From positions 1 to 64,000 of the forward strand of contig BLSF01000013.1 in the NCBI GenBank assembly GCA_012862575.1: DNA of 64,000 nt. Reading direction: 5' to 3'. Position numbers and translations under genes: made by a program. The DNA is from Parietichytrium sp. I65-24A. Lineage: Eukaryota; Sar; Bigyra; Thraustochytrida; Thraustochytriidae. Positions 1 through 10,054 of this stretch are shown piece by piece. The notes under the pieces are model-generated. The model was not told where the DNA came from. It was given only the letters and a program-made list of their open reading frames with translations, and ran no database searches. The stretch's first letter is position 1. The number at the start of each line of letters is the position of its first letter.

Positions 1-1434
1 AATGGTATCGCCTTCACCAGGTTCGAGGTGTCCAGACATCTGGGTGACGGTTTGATGAAGGGAAAGGCTATAGCGGAAGTTGCTGTTGTGTCCCAGCGGG
101 ACTTGCGCCTCACAAATGATGAGACGACTACCAAGCTCAAGTCATCGACGACATTGGCTCCAGACTTTGAATTTACGTACGTGAGTTCTTCTCGGGCCTG
201 GGATACTTACTGTGTTTCCAGCGGCTGCGTTGCGGCCATTGCCGATGCAAAGGGTAGCGCAAACGTTTGGTACACCACACCAGAACTTAATCATGCCTGG
301 CAGAGTATGCCCCAAGTTTATGTTCCGTGGTCGATCAGTGATGTGGTCGCGCGACCGTTGCCTGCAGATGACCAGTCCTGGGTACTTGCTCTCGCACACG
401 AAAAGGGGCTAGCTATCTTTAAAGGTGTACTTGGAGAGTCCTTCAAGTTAAAGAGCACAATTGAGGTCGGAAGTGCGGGCAAACCACAAAAATGTTTTAT
501 GTGGGTTCAATCCTCGGAGACAATCGTTGTTGTATGCAATCACATCAGCGGAGGCGTGATCTCCTACCAGGTCCCCACAACAACATACAAGATCTCACAG
601 GCCGACAGCATTGTTCACCCCGCAACAGCCGCAATCAAATTTCTACCTCCTAAAGACGACGGAGGCGATGGATACATATTTCTGAAAACGAACGAGGAGT
701 CCGAAAGCCAAATATCGACAGTCAGCCTGAATTCAACAGGACTGTTTGGTTCCCCTTCCCCGATGTTTCCACGATTTCAACCGTCAGAATATGACGAGAG
801 CCATCTAGCTTGCGTCGCAGACTTGGCCACGTGCCTTTATGTCCGACCAGACGACACGTCATCTGGTGTAATTCGGGTCCGTAGACCCTATGTGCCCTAT
901 GTGGAGACGTGGTGGTCTGAACACATTCTTCGAGTTGGTCGTGGTGTTGTCCAATCCAGCGTCAATGCAATTTCGGAAGATACATTCGTTGTCACGTTGC
1001 GGGAATCTCTCCTCGCTGAGCTCGACGCAACAGGTCATTCCGAGCTTGTTGAACGAATTGCGATAAATTTGAGCACCGGTACATGGCGTGCAATATCGTA
1101 CAGCTCGGCGTATGCCCTCGAGCAGTGCAAATTGGTCCCGTACCAAGGTAGCGAGTCGTCTCAGCAGACATTTTGGGAGGTTTGTTTGGAGCATGAGAAA
1201 AATTTTAAGCTCACATTGTATAGTGCCACGCCATCTGACGCCGAGCTTGACAACGAAACCGAGCCAGATTCAAAATCAAGTGTTTTGCTGGTCGGTGGCA
1301 TCGGATGGCTTGTAGGTGTATGCACTATTGTGGTGGGTTTCGTTGGCTACAGAGTATGGAGCGTATGGAAAGAAAATTCCGACATTACGCTCGGAAAGGT
1401 TGTAGTCCGCGAAGACCGCGATGTAGAAGTATGA
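1..1434 (+). CDS. Type I membrane protein, duplicate copy A (5' end outside window)
   Basis: The reading frame is open from the first base and ends at a TAG/TGA-type stop at 1434, so the N terminus lies upstream of the window. The visible part, about 477 codons, is about 90% identical to the C-terminal half of the gene at 10050-12536. It has an extracellular-type, Ser/Thr-rich beta-strand-like region, one hydrophobic segment near the C terminus (VGGIGWLVGVCTIVVGFVGY) and a short basic then acidic tail, so it is a type I membrane protein with a large outside domain. The full-length copy carries an Asp-box motif of the kind found in sortilin and sialidase beta-propellers. Copy A differs from copy B in a block near 850-920, where a short tandem duplication (TATGTGCCC-like) reads PYVPYVE, and in the last residues through small indels. 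Function is unknown. The unbroken frame argues that this copy is still expressed. Confidence 0.75.
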   Translation, partial: NGIAFTRFEVSRHLGDGLMKGKAIAEVAVVSQRDLRLTNDETTTKLKSSTTLAPDFEFTYVSSSRAWDTYCVSSGCVAAIADAKGSANVWYTTPELNHAWQSMPQVYVPWSISDVVARPLPADDQSWVLALAHEKGLAIFKGVLGESFKLKSTIEVGSAGKPQKCFMWVQSSETIVVVCNHISGGVISYQVPTTTYKISQADSIVHPATAAIKFLPPKDDGGDGYIFLKTNEESESQISTVSLNSTGLFGSPSPMFPRFQPSEYDESHLACVADLATCLYVRPDDTSSGVIRVRRPYVPYVETWWSEHILRVGRGVVQSSVNAISEDTFVVTLRESLLAELDATGHSELVERIAINLSTGTWRAISYSSAYALEQCKLVPYQGSESSQQTFWEVCLEHEKNFKLTLYSATPSDAELDNETEPDSKSSVLLVGGIGWLVGVCTIVVGFVGYRVWSVWKENSDITLGKVVVREDRDVEV

Positions 1435-1718
1435 GGTGCACTGCGTAAGCTTTGCAAGGACAGAAGCCTCTTCTGACTAAAGAGCCGTGTACACGCACAT
1501 TCTACAACCATCGCACCGCACCTACGAAGACCATTTTTGGGATGCGAAGAGAAAGGAACACAGTTAATCTGTCGCCAAAATCTACTAGGTCAAAACTGAA
1601 GAAAGAAAAGTCTTGTCTTGTTTCGTGCGGACGTCCAAGTGTATATTACAGAATCTATAATTTCACACAAAGTTTGGCACACCTTTCCATTGTGATCCCT
1701 TTATCCATTCAGAGCACC

Positions 1719-2312
1719 TCACAGCGTACAAGTTGAGTCAAGGGGCGGTCGTCCCAGAGTAAAGAGATACAGCAAGTCGCAATACTGATCACGGACACCT
1801 CCAACTTCAAAGCCCATAGCAACAGATATCCATATTTTCGCAGCTGGAGACGTCATAAAGGTGTGTGACGTAAGTCGACACGGCCGCGGAGGTCAACATG
1901 CTGGTCAATGTTACAAAAAAGCCTTTGTGCCTCCCATTCCAGATTTTTATAAGAGAAAATCCGTCCCGCGCTCTTGGAAGATGGAGCAAAGTACATCACT
2001 GACCACCTCAAGGATGAGTTGAATAAGCGTTGAACTAAAATGTCCGGCATAATTTAGAACCCTATTGAAAGGATTGGTACCGCTGGCCTCTTTCAGCCAG
2101 GCGTTATTAATAATCCAATGGGAGAGTCAATTTTGCGTTCCAGTACATGATTATAGTGAGGGGAACAACTGCGCCACTGCGCCAAGAGATCATACCTCAT
2201 CCAAGAAACGGAAAATTTGTCGTCGTTGTCACTGAGTCAGAGAAATTTTGGGATGCTTACGGACGATGGCCTGATACTCAGCGCACATCTCTCCAACAAT
2301 TACCATGGCTTG
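1719..2312 (-). pseudogene. Decayed 3' end of the multi-spanning membrane protein gene (copy A)
   Basis: This stretch is the counterpart of 12844-13440, the 3' end of the membrane protein gene on the opposite strand. Relative to copy B it carries indels: the bases giving CCC just before KSMGF are missing, so the frame runs into an early stop after DMDICCYGL, and further shifts break the region around 1990-2150. Homology stops abruptly at about 2312, inside what is the second exon in copy B, so the rest of the gene is absent. It is best read as a pseudogene fragment carried along by the duplication. Confidence 0.7.
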
Positions 2313-2700
2313 TTCGAGAGCAAATTTTCTCCCAAAGGATCCCGTTGCAATACGCAAGGTGGTTGAAAGACTTGCTCAATTCGGGCTTACGACCAAGAGT
2401 ATTTACCGGTACAGTATTTACATCAAAATGCAACAAGAGCGACAAGGCGAGGTTGAGCTTCAACGCGGGGTGACACTTTCGCCTGGGGATATTGAGCTCA
2501 TCAAGGAGGCCAGTGCTCTAAAGCCGTGGGCGCGCTACAAAGACGAGAGGACACGGAGCTCGCGATATTCCAGCATCGCACTTCTGTTCTTCAAGAAGAG
2601 GCGCACCCATTCTTTCTTGCGTATAAGCCATTCATGCAGAGCTGCAAATCTTCCTCTGCATTTATGTCTCCATAGCGTTCCATTAGAAATTAGAAATTGA
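2305..2700 (+). other. Open frame across the duplication breakpoint, possible gene remnant
   Basis: An ATG-initiated 131-codon frame starts inside the duplicated block and runs across the point (2312) where copy A and copy B part company. The part after the breakpoint up to about 2570 has a protein-like composition (for example AIRKVVERLAQFGLTTKS and SPGDIELIKEASALKPW), while the end looks non-coding. It may be a fragment of an unrelated gene joined to the duplication edge. No family was recognised. Confidence 0.25.
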
Positions 2701-3915
2701 TTTGGATGGCTTGTTTCGAGAGATGGCAACCCCACAAATGATTGAGTTTGTGCGAAAGTTCGGAAATTAGCTCTACGCTGATGGTGCACATTGTATCTCC
2801 GTCAAGTTCAAAGTAAAATTACTGCAAAGCTCCAGTGGCCCTCTGTGTGCTGGCTGCATTGCTCTTTTCATGGATCTGTAAAACAAGCGGGGTACGTCCA
2901 GCGACTAGCGCAAAACATTCGGTACAAGAATGTACAAGATCAGAAAGCGGCATCAGCGGCATCATCAAGAGACAAGTTGAGGTTTATTCATTCATACAGT
3001 CAAAGCAACGACACGAGTTGTTAAGTGCCGCCAGACTTCCTCGAAACACGCTCTAGATTTTGTCATGCACCGTGTCTTCTACCACGAGATTACCCGTGGT
3101 ATTAGCTAGCAGATAGTCGTGTTTTATCATTGGCGCTGGAAAATTGGAGATGCAGAAATGGAGAGACAGCGCAAGCATTTGGTCCGCGGAGAGATCGAAT
3201 GACCAAGATTTTCTGGGACTCTTGATCGCCAACTTCTTCCCGCTATCTCGTTCTCTGGGAAGGAGACATAAAGCGCGGCCGAGAAATCTTGAGCGCAGCT
3301 TCGCTCCCAGTCCAGAATCTGTTCATTTTGGAACTCGTGCCTCCAGCACCAGCATTCGACATGGGCCGCATGGGAGCACAAGGGACCACATATGACCACA
3401 TGGGCCATATTCTCTGCATTTCTCTGCATGGGGCTATCGCGAACACAGAAGCGCTGGGAGACTGAGCCTAAAATGTAAAATGGTGCATGCGAGCATGCGA
3501 TACTTACTCGTACACTGCGAAACTCAGGAGGCTCGCGTTCGACTTGCGCGAGTCATCTTTACTGAGAACGCCAAGCTCGATGTTGTGGCCATTCATAGCC
3601 TCTACGCCTCCGAAGGTGTTTCTCAGAGGCTCAATTTGCAAATCTGAGGTCCTGGCTTGGCATGCTTGTGTCGTTTGACCTTGGCAAGTTGGCTTCTCGC
3701 ATGCCTCTCCGATGGCTGCCCACACGTGCGCTCTTGCGAGCATCGCTTCTCCTTTAAACTTTGACAGTAAGTGAACGGAGCGATACCTCAGCTATCCTCT
3801 CTCTTCGTTCATTCACTCAGCAATGGACATTCATTCACTGTCAATGAACATTCAGCGAACACAGGAAGAAAAATTAAAATTTAGAATTTAGAATTTAGAA
3901 AAAACGATTTCGATT
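2701..3915. other. Intergenic region, no gene supported
   Basis: Short frames only. One minus-strand ATG frame (3743 down to 3504) ends in a good GTAAGTAT donor near 3514, but no sensible downstream exon follows. An AT-rich stretch at about 3872-3905 has a repeated TTTAGAA-like word. Confidence 0.5.
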
Positions 3916-4353
3916 TCACTTTCCATGGCAGGTTTTGTACTCACAGTCAGTACCTTCACATCTGAGTCTCTGCGTTCTATTAGCATATGGGACCAGTGGC
4001 ATGCCACCTATACGGAGTGCTCCTATCCCTCCAGTAGACGACTGTTGGTTGGCTACTGTGTGAGTAGGACTTGTACTTTGAAGACTTGAAGGTGAATGAT
4101 AGATAGTTCAGTTGGCACAAGTGTGATCCCGAAGGGGAGGAGGAAAGGATGCAATAACTTACCTTAGGAGAGGCTGGCTGTCCGTCCATGTTGCGCTCTC
4201 ACTGAATTGAAGCTTGATGTGACGCGAAGAAGCAGATTCACAGCCAGGAAATTCGCGCCCTTCGAGCCTGAACGGGCTCAAGTGGCATCGCATGACTTGC
4301 CGAGAAACGTTGTCCAGTGGCGCTAGTGGGTTGAACCTTTTCCTTTTCGCCAT
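3916..4353 (-). CDS. Possible small two-exon gene, unrecognised
   Basis: A minus-strand ATG at 4353 opens a 64-codon frame (MAKRKRFNPLAPLDNVSRQ) that ends exactly at a strong donor, GTAAGTT (intron from 4162). Joining to an acceptor after CACCTTCAAG (exon 2 from 4084) restores an open frame to a TGA at 3916, giving 119 residues as join of 4353-4163 and 4084-3916 with a 78-nt intron. The predicted protein starts very basic and ends with three cysteines (RLRCEGTDCEYKTCHGK). The intron size and donor match other introns here, which is the main support. There is no family match, and the coding potential is modest. It could be chance. Confidence 0.3.
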
Positions 4354-5511
4354 CTAACTTTTCGTCAAATAGTCTTGCACGGCCTGATAGGCAAATTCCA
4401 TCTCGGGCTCAAAACGTTGGCGCTGTGGAGGGAGTGCGGAGGCCGCGTGAAGAATGAACGTTCATCCCTGAGGTGTATGTAGTTGGTAGCAGGTTTGCAA
4501 GGTGAGTTGGTTACAGCGAGCAACTTTATCAAGTCCGCGGTCCACCTCACGTTGCAGACCATGACCAGTGTTGGCCGATGACATCACGCGTCAAAGCAAA
4601 CGCAGCGCAATCGCAGCTTACGCTCGCAACTGTTCTTGTGTACTGCGAGTAAGTGTAAACCTGAGGAGCACACCATACATCACCATACACAGATTACATA
4701 GACGTAGCGGGTTGGTGGTGTGCTTACTGCCAGCTTAGGGAAAGAAGAGACAGGGATGACAAGGAGAAAGTGGAAAACGAGGAGGAGGTAATTTTAGTAT
4801 TTAGGGTGGGTCGCTTGGTATGTGATTCAAAAATCGACCCTGGGCTTAAGCTTGAACTATTCATCGTTAACGGTACAAATTGATGGGTCGCGTGAACCAT
4901 TGCGATCGCAAAGTTCGCAGCATCGCGAGCCGAGATGGCAAGAAGGTATGCATTCATTTTTTAAATTTAAAATTAAAGTTTTCAAATTGTGTAATCGTTT
5001 CAGAATATATCGACAGAAAAATCTCGACTCGCACACATTACCTTCAGCAATTTGCAACGGGAGCAGCGAAAGCAGTCATGGAATTTGCGTGCCAAAGTGC
5101 CAATCGATGCCTAGTTTGCCGTGATTTGAATCGCGTAGATCGCTTGGATAGATAGAAAGATGGTTTAGGTAGAAAGGAATTTCTCGGAAGGCTTCCAGCT
5201 GACAGGGATAGCATGCTGGCCCAGATGCTTATCCATTGAGGTAATACCTGCTTCTGCTGAAAGATGATGGATTGATTGTAGTTGCCGGTAGTCTCTCTCT
5301 GTCAAACAATGAAACGAAAGATAACAAAACCCATCGAAACCCATAGCCAGGTATTATTACGGACAGCAACCACTTATCCAGGCAAAGCCTCAGCTGCATC
5401 CCTGTGTATCAAGACGTCGCACAGCAAACCCCAAACGAAGCAAGACGCTCGATCAGGATAGCCGGAGGAGGAATACAGCTCGACAGAACGACACAGTACA
5501 AACGACGAAAG
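4354..5511. other. Intergenic region upstream of the deacetylase gene
   Basis: No convincing gene. It contains AT-rich runs near 4960-4990 and the 5' leader of the deacetylase gene. The frame is open without ATG from about 5404 to the start codon. Confidence 0.5.
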
Positions 5512-6225
5512 ATGAAGCTCTTCACACTCCTTTGCATGACGGCTGTCGCCGCTGCGACACGCACGATTCACTCGCGGTGCGTCAAACCCGGTGTGATTGC
5601 CATCACCTTTGACGATGGCCCAGACGGGGACAACACAATTGCTGCTCTCCAGGCGCTCGTGGAGGAGCAAGTTCCTGGCATGTTCTTCTTCAACGGACGT
5701 CAGATCCGCCCAAACTACTCTGCCCGCGAAGCCAACATTGTAGCTTTGAAAAAAGTAGCTCTCACACCAAACATGACCATTGCGCATCATACATATTACC
5801 ACGTGAACGCAAATACAGAGACCTACCCCACTCTCGAAGGCTACTTTGATGCGCAGATCGAGTCTGAATCTGCCCTGCTGGAGGAGACCATTGGTTTCGA
5901 TGTGATGCGGGACTATCTCCGCCCACCATTTCTCGCGTACAACATCTCTTTGTTCGAGTACTTGCGCACTTCTCGTGGCATGACCGTTGTTGGCGAATCC
6001 CTCAACCCGAAGGACTGGGATGCAAACAATAGCGATGCGACTGTGATCAACACCATTTTTGCATACTTGGAGGCGGCTGATCCAAAGTACGATTCTTTCA
6101 TCTCTCTGCATCACCCAAAGCTTCGCAAGCTCCCATCCTATGACATCCTCAAGGCTTACATTCAGAAGGCTAAACAGCTCGGATTCACCTTCGTATCGAT
6201 TCAAGAGTGCCTCGGCCACGCTTGA
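5512..6225 (+). CDS. Secreted polysaccharide deacetylase (CE4 / NodB-fold)
   Basis: The 237-residue product starts with a signal peptide (MKLFTLLCMTAVAAAT). It has the NodB homology motifs in order: TFDDGPDG (residues about 32-39, catalytic base and metal Asp), HTYYH (about 94-98, metal-binding His pair), RPPF (about 144), the KDWDAN block with conserved Trp, and a SLHHP-type fifth motif. These are the features of chitin and acetylxylan deacetylases, metal-dependent enzymes that remove N- or O-acetyl groups from polysaccharides. The catalytic domain makes up nearly the whole protein, with no chitin-binding module, anchor or Ser/Thr linker, so a soluble secreted enzyme acting on cell-wall or environmental glycans is likely. 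The start at 5512 was chosen because it gives the signal peptide; the frame extends upstream without an ATG. The substrate cannot be told from sequence. Confidence 0.93.
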   Translation: MKLFTLLCMTAVAAATRTIHSRCVKPGVIAITFDDGPDGDNTIAALQALVEEQVPGMFFFNGRQIRPNYSAREANIVALKKVALTPNMTIAHHTYYHVNANTETYPTLEGYFDAQIESESALLEETIGFDVMRDYLRPPFLAYNISLFEYLRTSRGMTVVGESLNPKDWDANNSDATVINTIFAYLEAADPKYDSFISLHHPKLRKLPSYDILKAYIQKAKQLGFTFVSIQECLGHA

Positions 6226-6456
6226 TCTGCCGTGGCGCGAAGATCGCACCGCACCTGCACTTGCTATTAAGAAAATCGTGTTACCTGAATTGACTGCCAA
6301 CAAACTGATAGAGAACCTTGAGTCCCGGGTCCTTCGAAACGAAGTGGCCCACTTTTCCAGAATCAGAATTACATTTATAAAAGCATTAAATTGGAAAAGT
6401 TTACTCTGTTCTTTATTTTACCGCAAAGGATTTTCATTTTCACCAGTGAGCTAAAG

Positions 6457-6726
6457 TTAGAAATCAGGTTCCGGAACGGAGAACCAACGCTTCGTCCTCT
6501 TCATCAACAGCTTGGAGCCGCCTGTGTGCATGGTTACTTTTTCGGACAAGCCTTCGACAACGAAGGATAGCTGTGATTCTCTAAGCAAAGCAATCGAAAG
6601 TGAGAGATCAATCAGGATGAACGAAGATGCGAGCGTCTCTGCCAAAAACAGGCTCGGGTTTCGACCAAAGAACGACTCTTTCCCAGCCACCCAGGACGCA
6701 TAATAATAAAAAAACATCCATTCCAT
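6457..6726 (-). CDS. Short hypothetical ORF, possibly a 3' exon
   Basis: An 89-codon ATG frame lies tail to tail with the deacetylase gene, 231 bp away. Its composition is protein-like: a hydrophobic first half (ASSFILIDLSLSIALLRES) and a basic end (KLLMKRTKRWFSVPEPDF). An acceptor-like TTTTGACAG lies just upstream on the minus strand, so it could be a terminal exon. A strong donor (GTAAGTTTT) near 7381 does not join to it in frame. No family recognised. Confidence 0.3.
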   Translation of the reverse strand: MEWMFFYYYASWVAGKESFFGRNPSLFLAETLASSFILIDLSLSIALLRESQLSFVVEGLSEKVTMHTGGSKLLMKRTKRWFSVPEPDF

Positions 6727-7377
6727 TATTGAGAGGAGCCTGTCAAAACAAGAGCAGAGCGCAAGCTCGAGACAGCGTAGCTATCGACGACATTTGGAAC
6801 AAATATGTGCTTTAGCCCCTTCATTCTCGAGCACCAGTACCTTACTCTCTCGAACACGCGACGTGCTCTACTTGCTGTTGCGAAGTTCGATCAGAGCAAG
6901 TTAAGGTTGCGCTGTTTTTCCATACAGCACAAGAGAACGAAAGAATGCGCCACTTCTCTCCACGTGTTCGGGGTGCCGATGAGACCTGCCGGAGAAACGA
7001 AGCCCAGCAGGTTGAATTAATTTTAAAATTCTAGAGCATGCGAGTCTCGCGTGCCAAACATTGCCAAACCAACCACTCCACGCTCAGAGGTAACAAATCC
7101 ATCACCACCCATACTACTACTCAGTTATTAGGAGCAACGTCAATGGCACTAGTACCACCATGTTGCCGTGAATTGCTTACGCGTGCAAGTTTACTTCCAA
7201 AAATGCGCTAATGCTCTTTAATGCTCGAAAACCACACTGCGTAGCGCATCGCGTTGGGGAGGGCAGGCTACTATGTCCGTTAATTGAGAGTGCAATAGCC
7301 GTAGGACGGTGGTACTAGTACCTCAACTTGCTTCTTTCTGTGAATTGGGAGAACTATCTATCTCTTCATGATTGAAA
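6727..7377. other. Intergenic region before the 1339-bp repeat
   Basis: No gene supported. The sequence is of mixed composition, with stop codons in all frames and scattered GGTACTAGTACC-like words. Confidence 0.5.
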
Positions 7378-8715
7378 ACTTACGGTACTTGTAGCGGTAC
7401 CGGTAGTCCATGTCGCCGCGGCAGCCACGGCAGCCACAGTGTGGTTATAAATGATTGGAATAGTCAGGAACTCTTTCTACATTCTATACTAAATTGTCAA
7501 GCTCGACAAGCTCGACCAAGCATGATCAAGCTCGAGTTTCGGAGACTCTATTGGTTTTTACTGTTAACTCGAAATCTGTCTGGAGATTTTGTCACTGTAC
7601 CGTGGTATAAGACCGTGATTATAATCTTTCAGAAGACTAGATTGGTTTGGCCATGTTTGGCCTCGTCTCCTTCGTTCTCCTTCACAAAACCATTGCACAA
7701 AATTAGAAAAAATTGCCACTAGGTAACCTAACCTTACAACTTGTTTGCTTGAAAGACAGAGACCGAGGGAGATTGAAAAGCTCGCAGGGACAGATGCTAA
7801 CTATGGGTTGCATTTTCGACGATGGTTTGCAACTTGCGAGTTGAGAGAAGAAGGAAAACAAGAAGGCAAGGGTCGCATATCTGGTTATCTATCTATCTTC
7901 CTTCGCCTCGACGAGATAGACGGCTGGCTGACATGTCATTTCCGCCGGACTGACGACCCGACTGTGCAATTGTAAACCAACGTTTCCACAAGTTTCCATG
8001 GTTTCTATTTCGGAAGCACTGGCATGGACACTGCGACAACGCATCGACTCTCCGATGTTCGCCGAGCCTCACAAACTCACAAACTCCCAAGCTCACGAGG
8101 AGTGTGCGCTCTCTCCGTCTTTCTTCCGGCTGTCGTCCGGTGACCGCCACAGGATCAAGCATGAAGATGCCGCATCCGACACCTGTTGCTTTGCGAGCCC
8201 TCAGACTAGGCTAGTGCACAGCATACGAAGATCAAGTAGCAGCTCAATCCACCTCTACCTCGGAGCATCGGCGGAGTGTACAGGTGCTAGGTTACTGGGA
8301 AAATGTAATGGGTACTGAGTACCTTTAGCGACGGCCAAGTCGGTCACTCAAAGTGAATGGAAAGTGAAAGTTGTGGAGTGACCAAGTGTGACTACAGCCA
8401 AGCACTCGTGAACGTGATACGTGATTTGGGTGATAAATGAAACTCAATAAGTTACGTGAAACGTGATACAATATTGACTATGAGTTACTGAGATTGACCT
8501 TTGTGAGTGAGTAGGGTTAAGTGAGTGCTCTGAACGAAGCGCGAGCGAGGACTAGCAGTGGACGGAACATGATTTTAGGACAATGAGTTAGGGTTGACCG
8601 TGTCAAATTGTAACCATGAAGATTGCAAAACTGACAGTGAAAACGCTGTCTCCAAGGCAAACCCAAGATCAAAAGTCTTGTGGAACGCACGCAGACCCGC
8701 TTCTCTGACACTGAC
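7378..8715. repeat. 1339-bp direct repeat, copy 1
   Basis: From ACTTACGGTACTTG to CTGAC just before the N at 8716, this sequence is repeated almost without change 1339 bases further on. Only a handful of substitutions were seen, for example near 8095, 8471, 8531 and 8571. Copy 1 ends where copy 2 reaches the start codon of the gene at 10050. The contained frames of about 76 and 106 codons do not look like protein. It is either a very recent tandem duplication or two overlapping contig ends that were not merged. Confidence 0.92.
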
Positions 8716-8716
8716 N
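8716..8716. other. Single undetermined base at the repeat junction
   Basis: The one N sits exactly between the two 1339-bp copies. Placed there, it marks a join made during assembly rather than a miscalled base. Confidence 0.85.
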
Positions 8717-10054
8717 ACTTACGGTACTTGTAGCGGTACCGGTAGTCCATGTCGCCGCGGCAGCCACGGCAGCCACAGTGTGGTTATAAATGATTGGAAT
8801 AGTCAGGAACTCTTTCTACATTCTATACTAAATTGTCAAGCTCGACAAGCTCGACCAAGCATGATCAAGCTCGAGTTTCGGAGACTCTATTGGTTTTTAC
8901 TGTTAACTCGAAATCTGTCTGGAGATTTTGTCACTGTACCGTGGTATAAGACCGTGATTATAATCTTTCAGAAGACTAGATTGGTTTGGCCATGTTTGGC
9001 CTCGTCTCCTTCGTTCTCCTTCACAAAACCATTGCACAAAATTAGAAAAAATTGCCACTAGGTAACCTAACCTTACAACTTGTTTGCTTGAAAGACAGAG
9101 ACCGAGGGAGATTGAAAAGCTCGCAGGGACAGATGCTAACTATGGGTTGCATTTTCGACGATGGTTTGCAACTTGCGAGTTGAGAGAAGAAGGAAAACAA
9201 GAAGGCAAGGGTCGCATATCTGGTTATCTATCTATCTTCCTTCGCCTCGACGAGATAGACGGCTGGCTGACATGTCATTTCCGCCGGACTGACGACCCGA
9301 CTGTGCAATTGTAAACCAACGTTTCCACAAGTTTCCATGGTTTCTATTTCGGAAGCACTGGCATGGACACTGCGACAACGCATCGACTCTCCGATGTTCG
9401 CCGAGCCTCACAAACTCACAAACTCACAAGCTCACGAGGAGTGTGCGCTCTCTCCGTCTTTCTTCCGGCTGTCGTCCGGTGACCGCCACAGGATCAAGCA
9501 TGAAGATGCCGCATCCGACACCTGTTGCTTTGCGAGCCCTCAGACTAGGCTAGTGCACAGCATACGAAGATCAAGTAGCAGCTCAATCCACCTCTACCTC
9601 GGAGCATCGGCGGAGTGTACAGGTGCTAGGTTACTGGGAAAATGTAATGGGTACTGAGTACCTTTAGCGACGGCCAAGTCGGTCACTCAAAGTGAATGGA
9701 AAGTGAAAGTTGTGGAGTGACCAAGTGTGACTACAGCCAAGCACTCGTGAACGTGATACGTGATTTGGGTGATAAATGAAACTCAATAAGTTACGTGAAA
9801 CGTGATACAATACTGACTATGAGTTACTGAGATTGACCTTTGTGAGTGAGTAGGGTTAAGTGAGTGCTCTGGACGAAGCGCGAGCGAGGACTAGCAGTGG
9901 ACGGAACATGTTTTTAGGACAATGAGTTAGGGTTGACCGTGTCAAATTGTAACCATGAAGATTGCAAAACTGACAGTGAAAACGCTGTCTCCAAGGCAAA
10001 CCCAAGATCAAAAGTCTTGTGGAACGCACGCAGACCCGCTTCTCTGACAATGAC
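8717..10054. repeat. 1339-bp direct repeat, copy 2 (upstream region of the copy B gene)
   Basis: Second copy of the unit at 7378. It runs into the start codon of the type I membrane protein gene, so it contains that gene's promoter and leader. No gene was recognised inside it. Confidence 0.92.

Larger units (their letters stand above)
1..2312. repeat. Segmental duplication, copy A
   Basis: Aligns with 11091-13440 at roughly 90% identity with small indels. It covers the 3' two thirds of the type I membrane protein gene, the intergenic region and the 3' part of the facing gene. The right edge is sharp, at CCATGGCTTG. The left edge is outside the window. Confidence 0.88.

Noticed and set aside
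3504-3743. 79-codon minus-strand ATG frame ending at a GTAAGTAT donor, with a GHNIELGVL string that recalls a proteasome alpha subunit
   Set aside because: The resemblance is short, no other proteasome motif is nearby, and splicing to the next acceptor meets a stop after about ten codons.
5374-6303. 309-codon minus-strand frame over the deacetylase gene
   Set aside because: It is antisense to a gene with complete CE4 motifs; its own translation has no recognisable domain.
7998-8318. 106-codon frame conserved in both 1339-bp copies
   Set aside because: Its conservation follows from the near identity of the repeats; the translation looks random.
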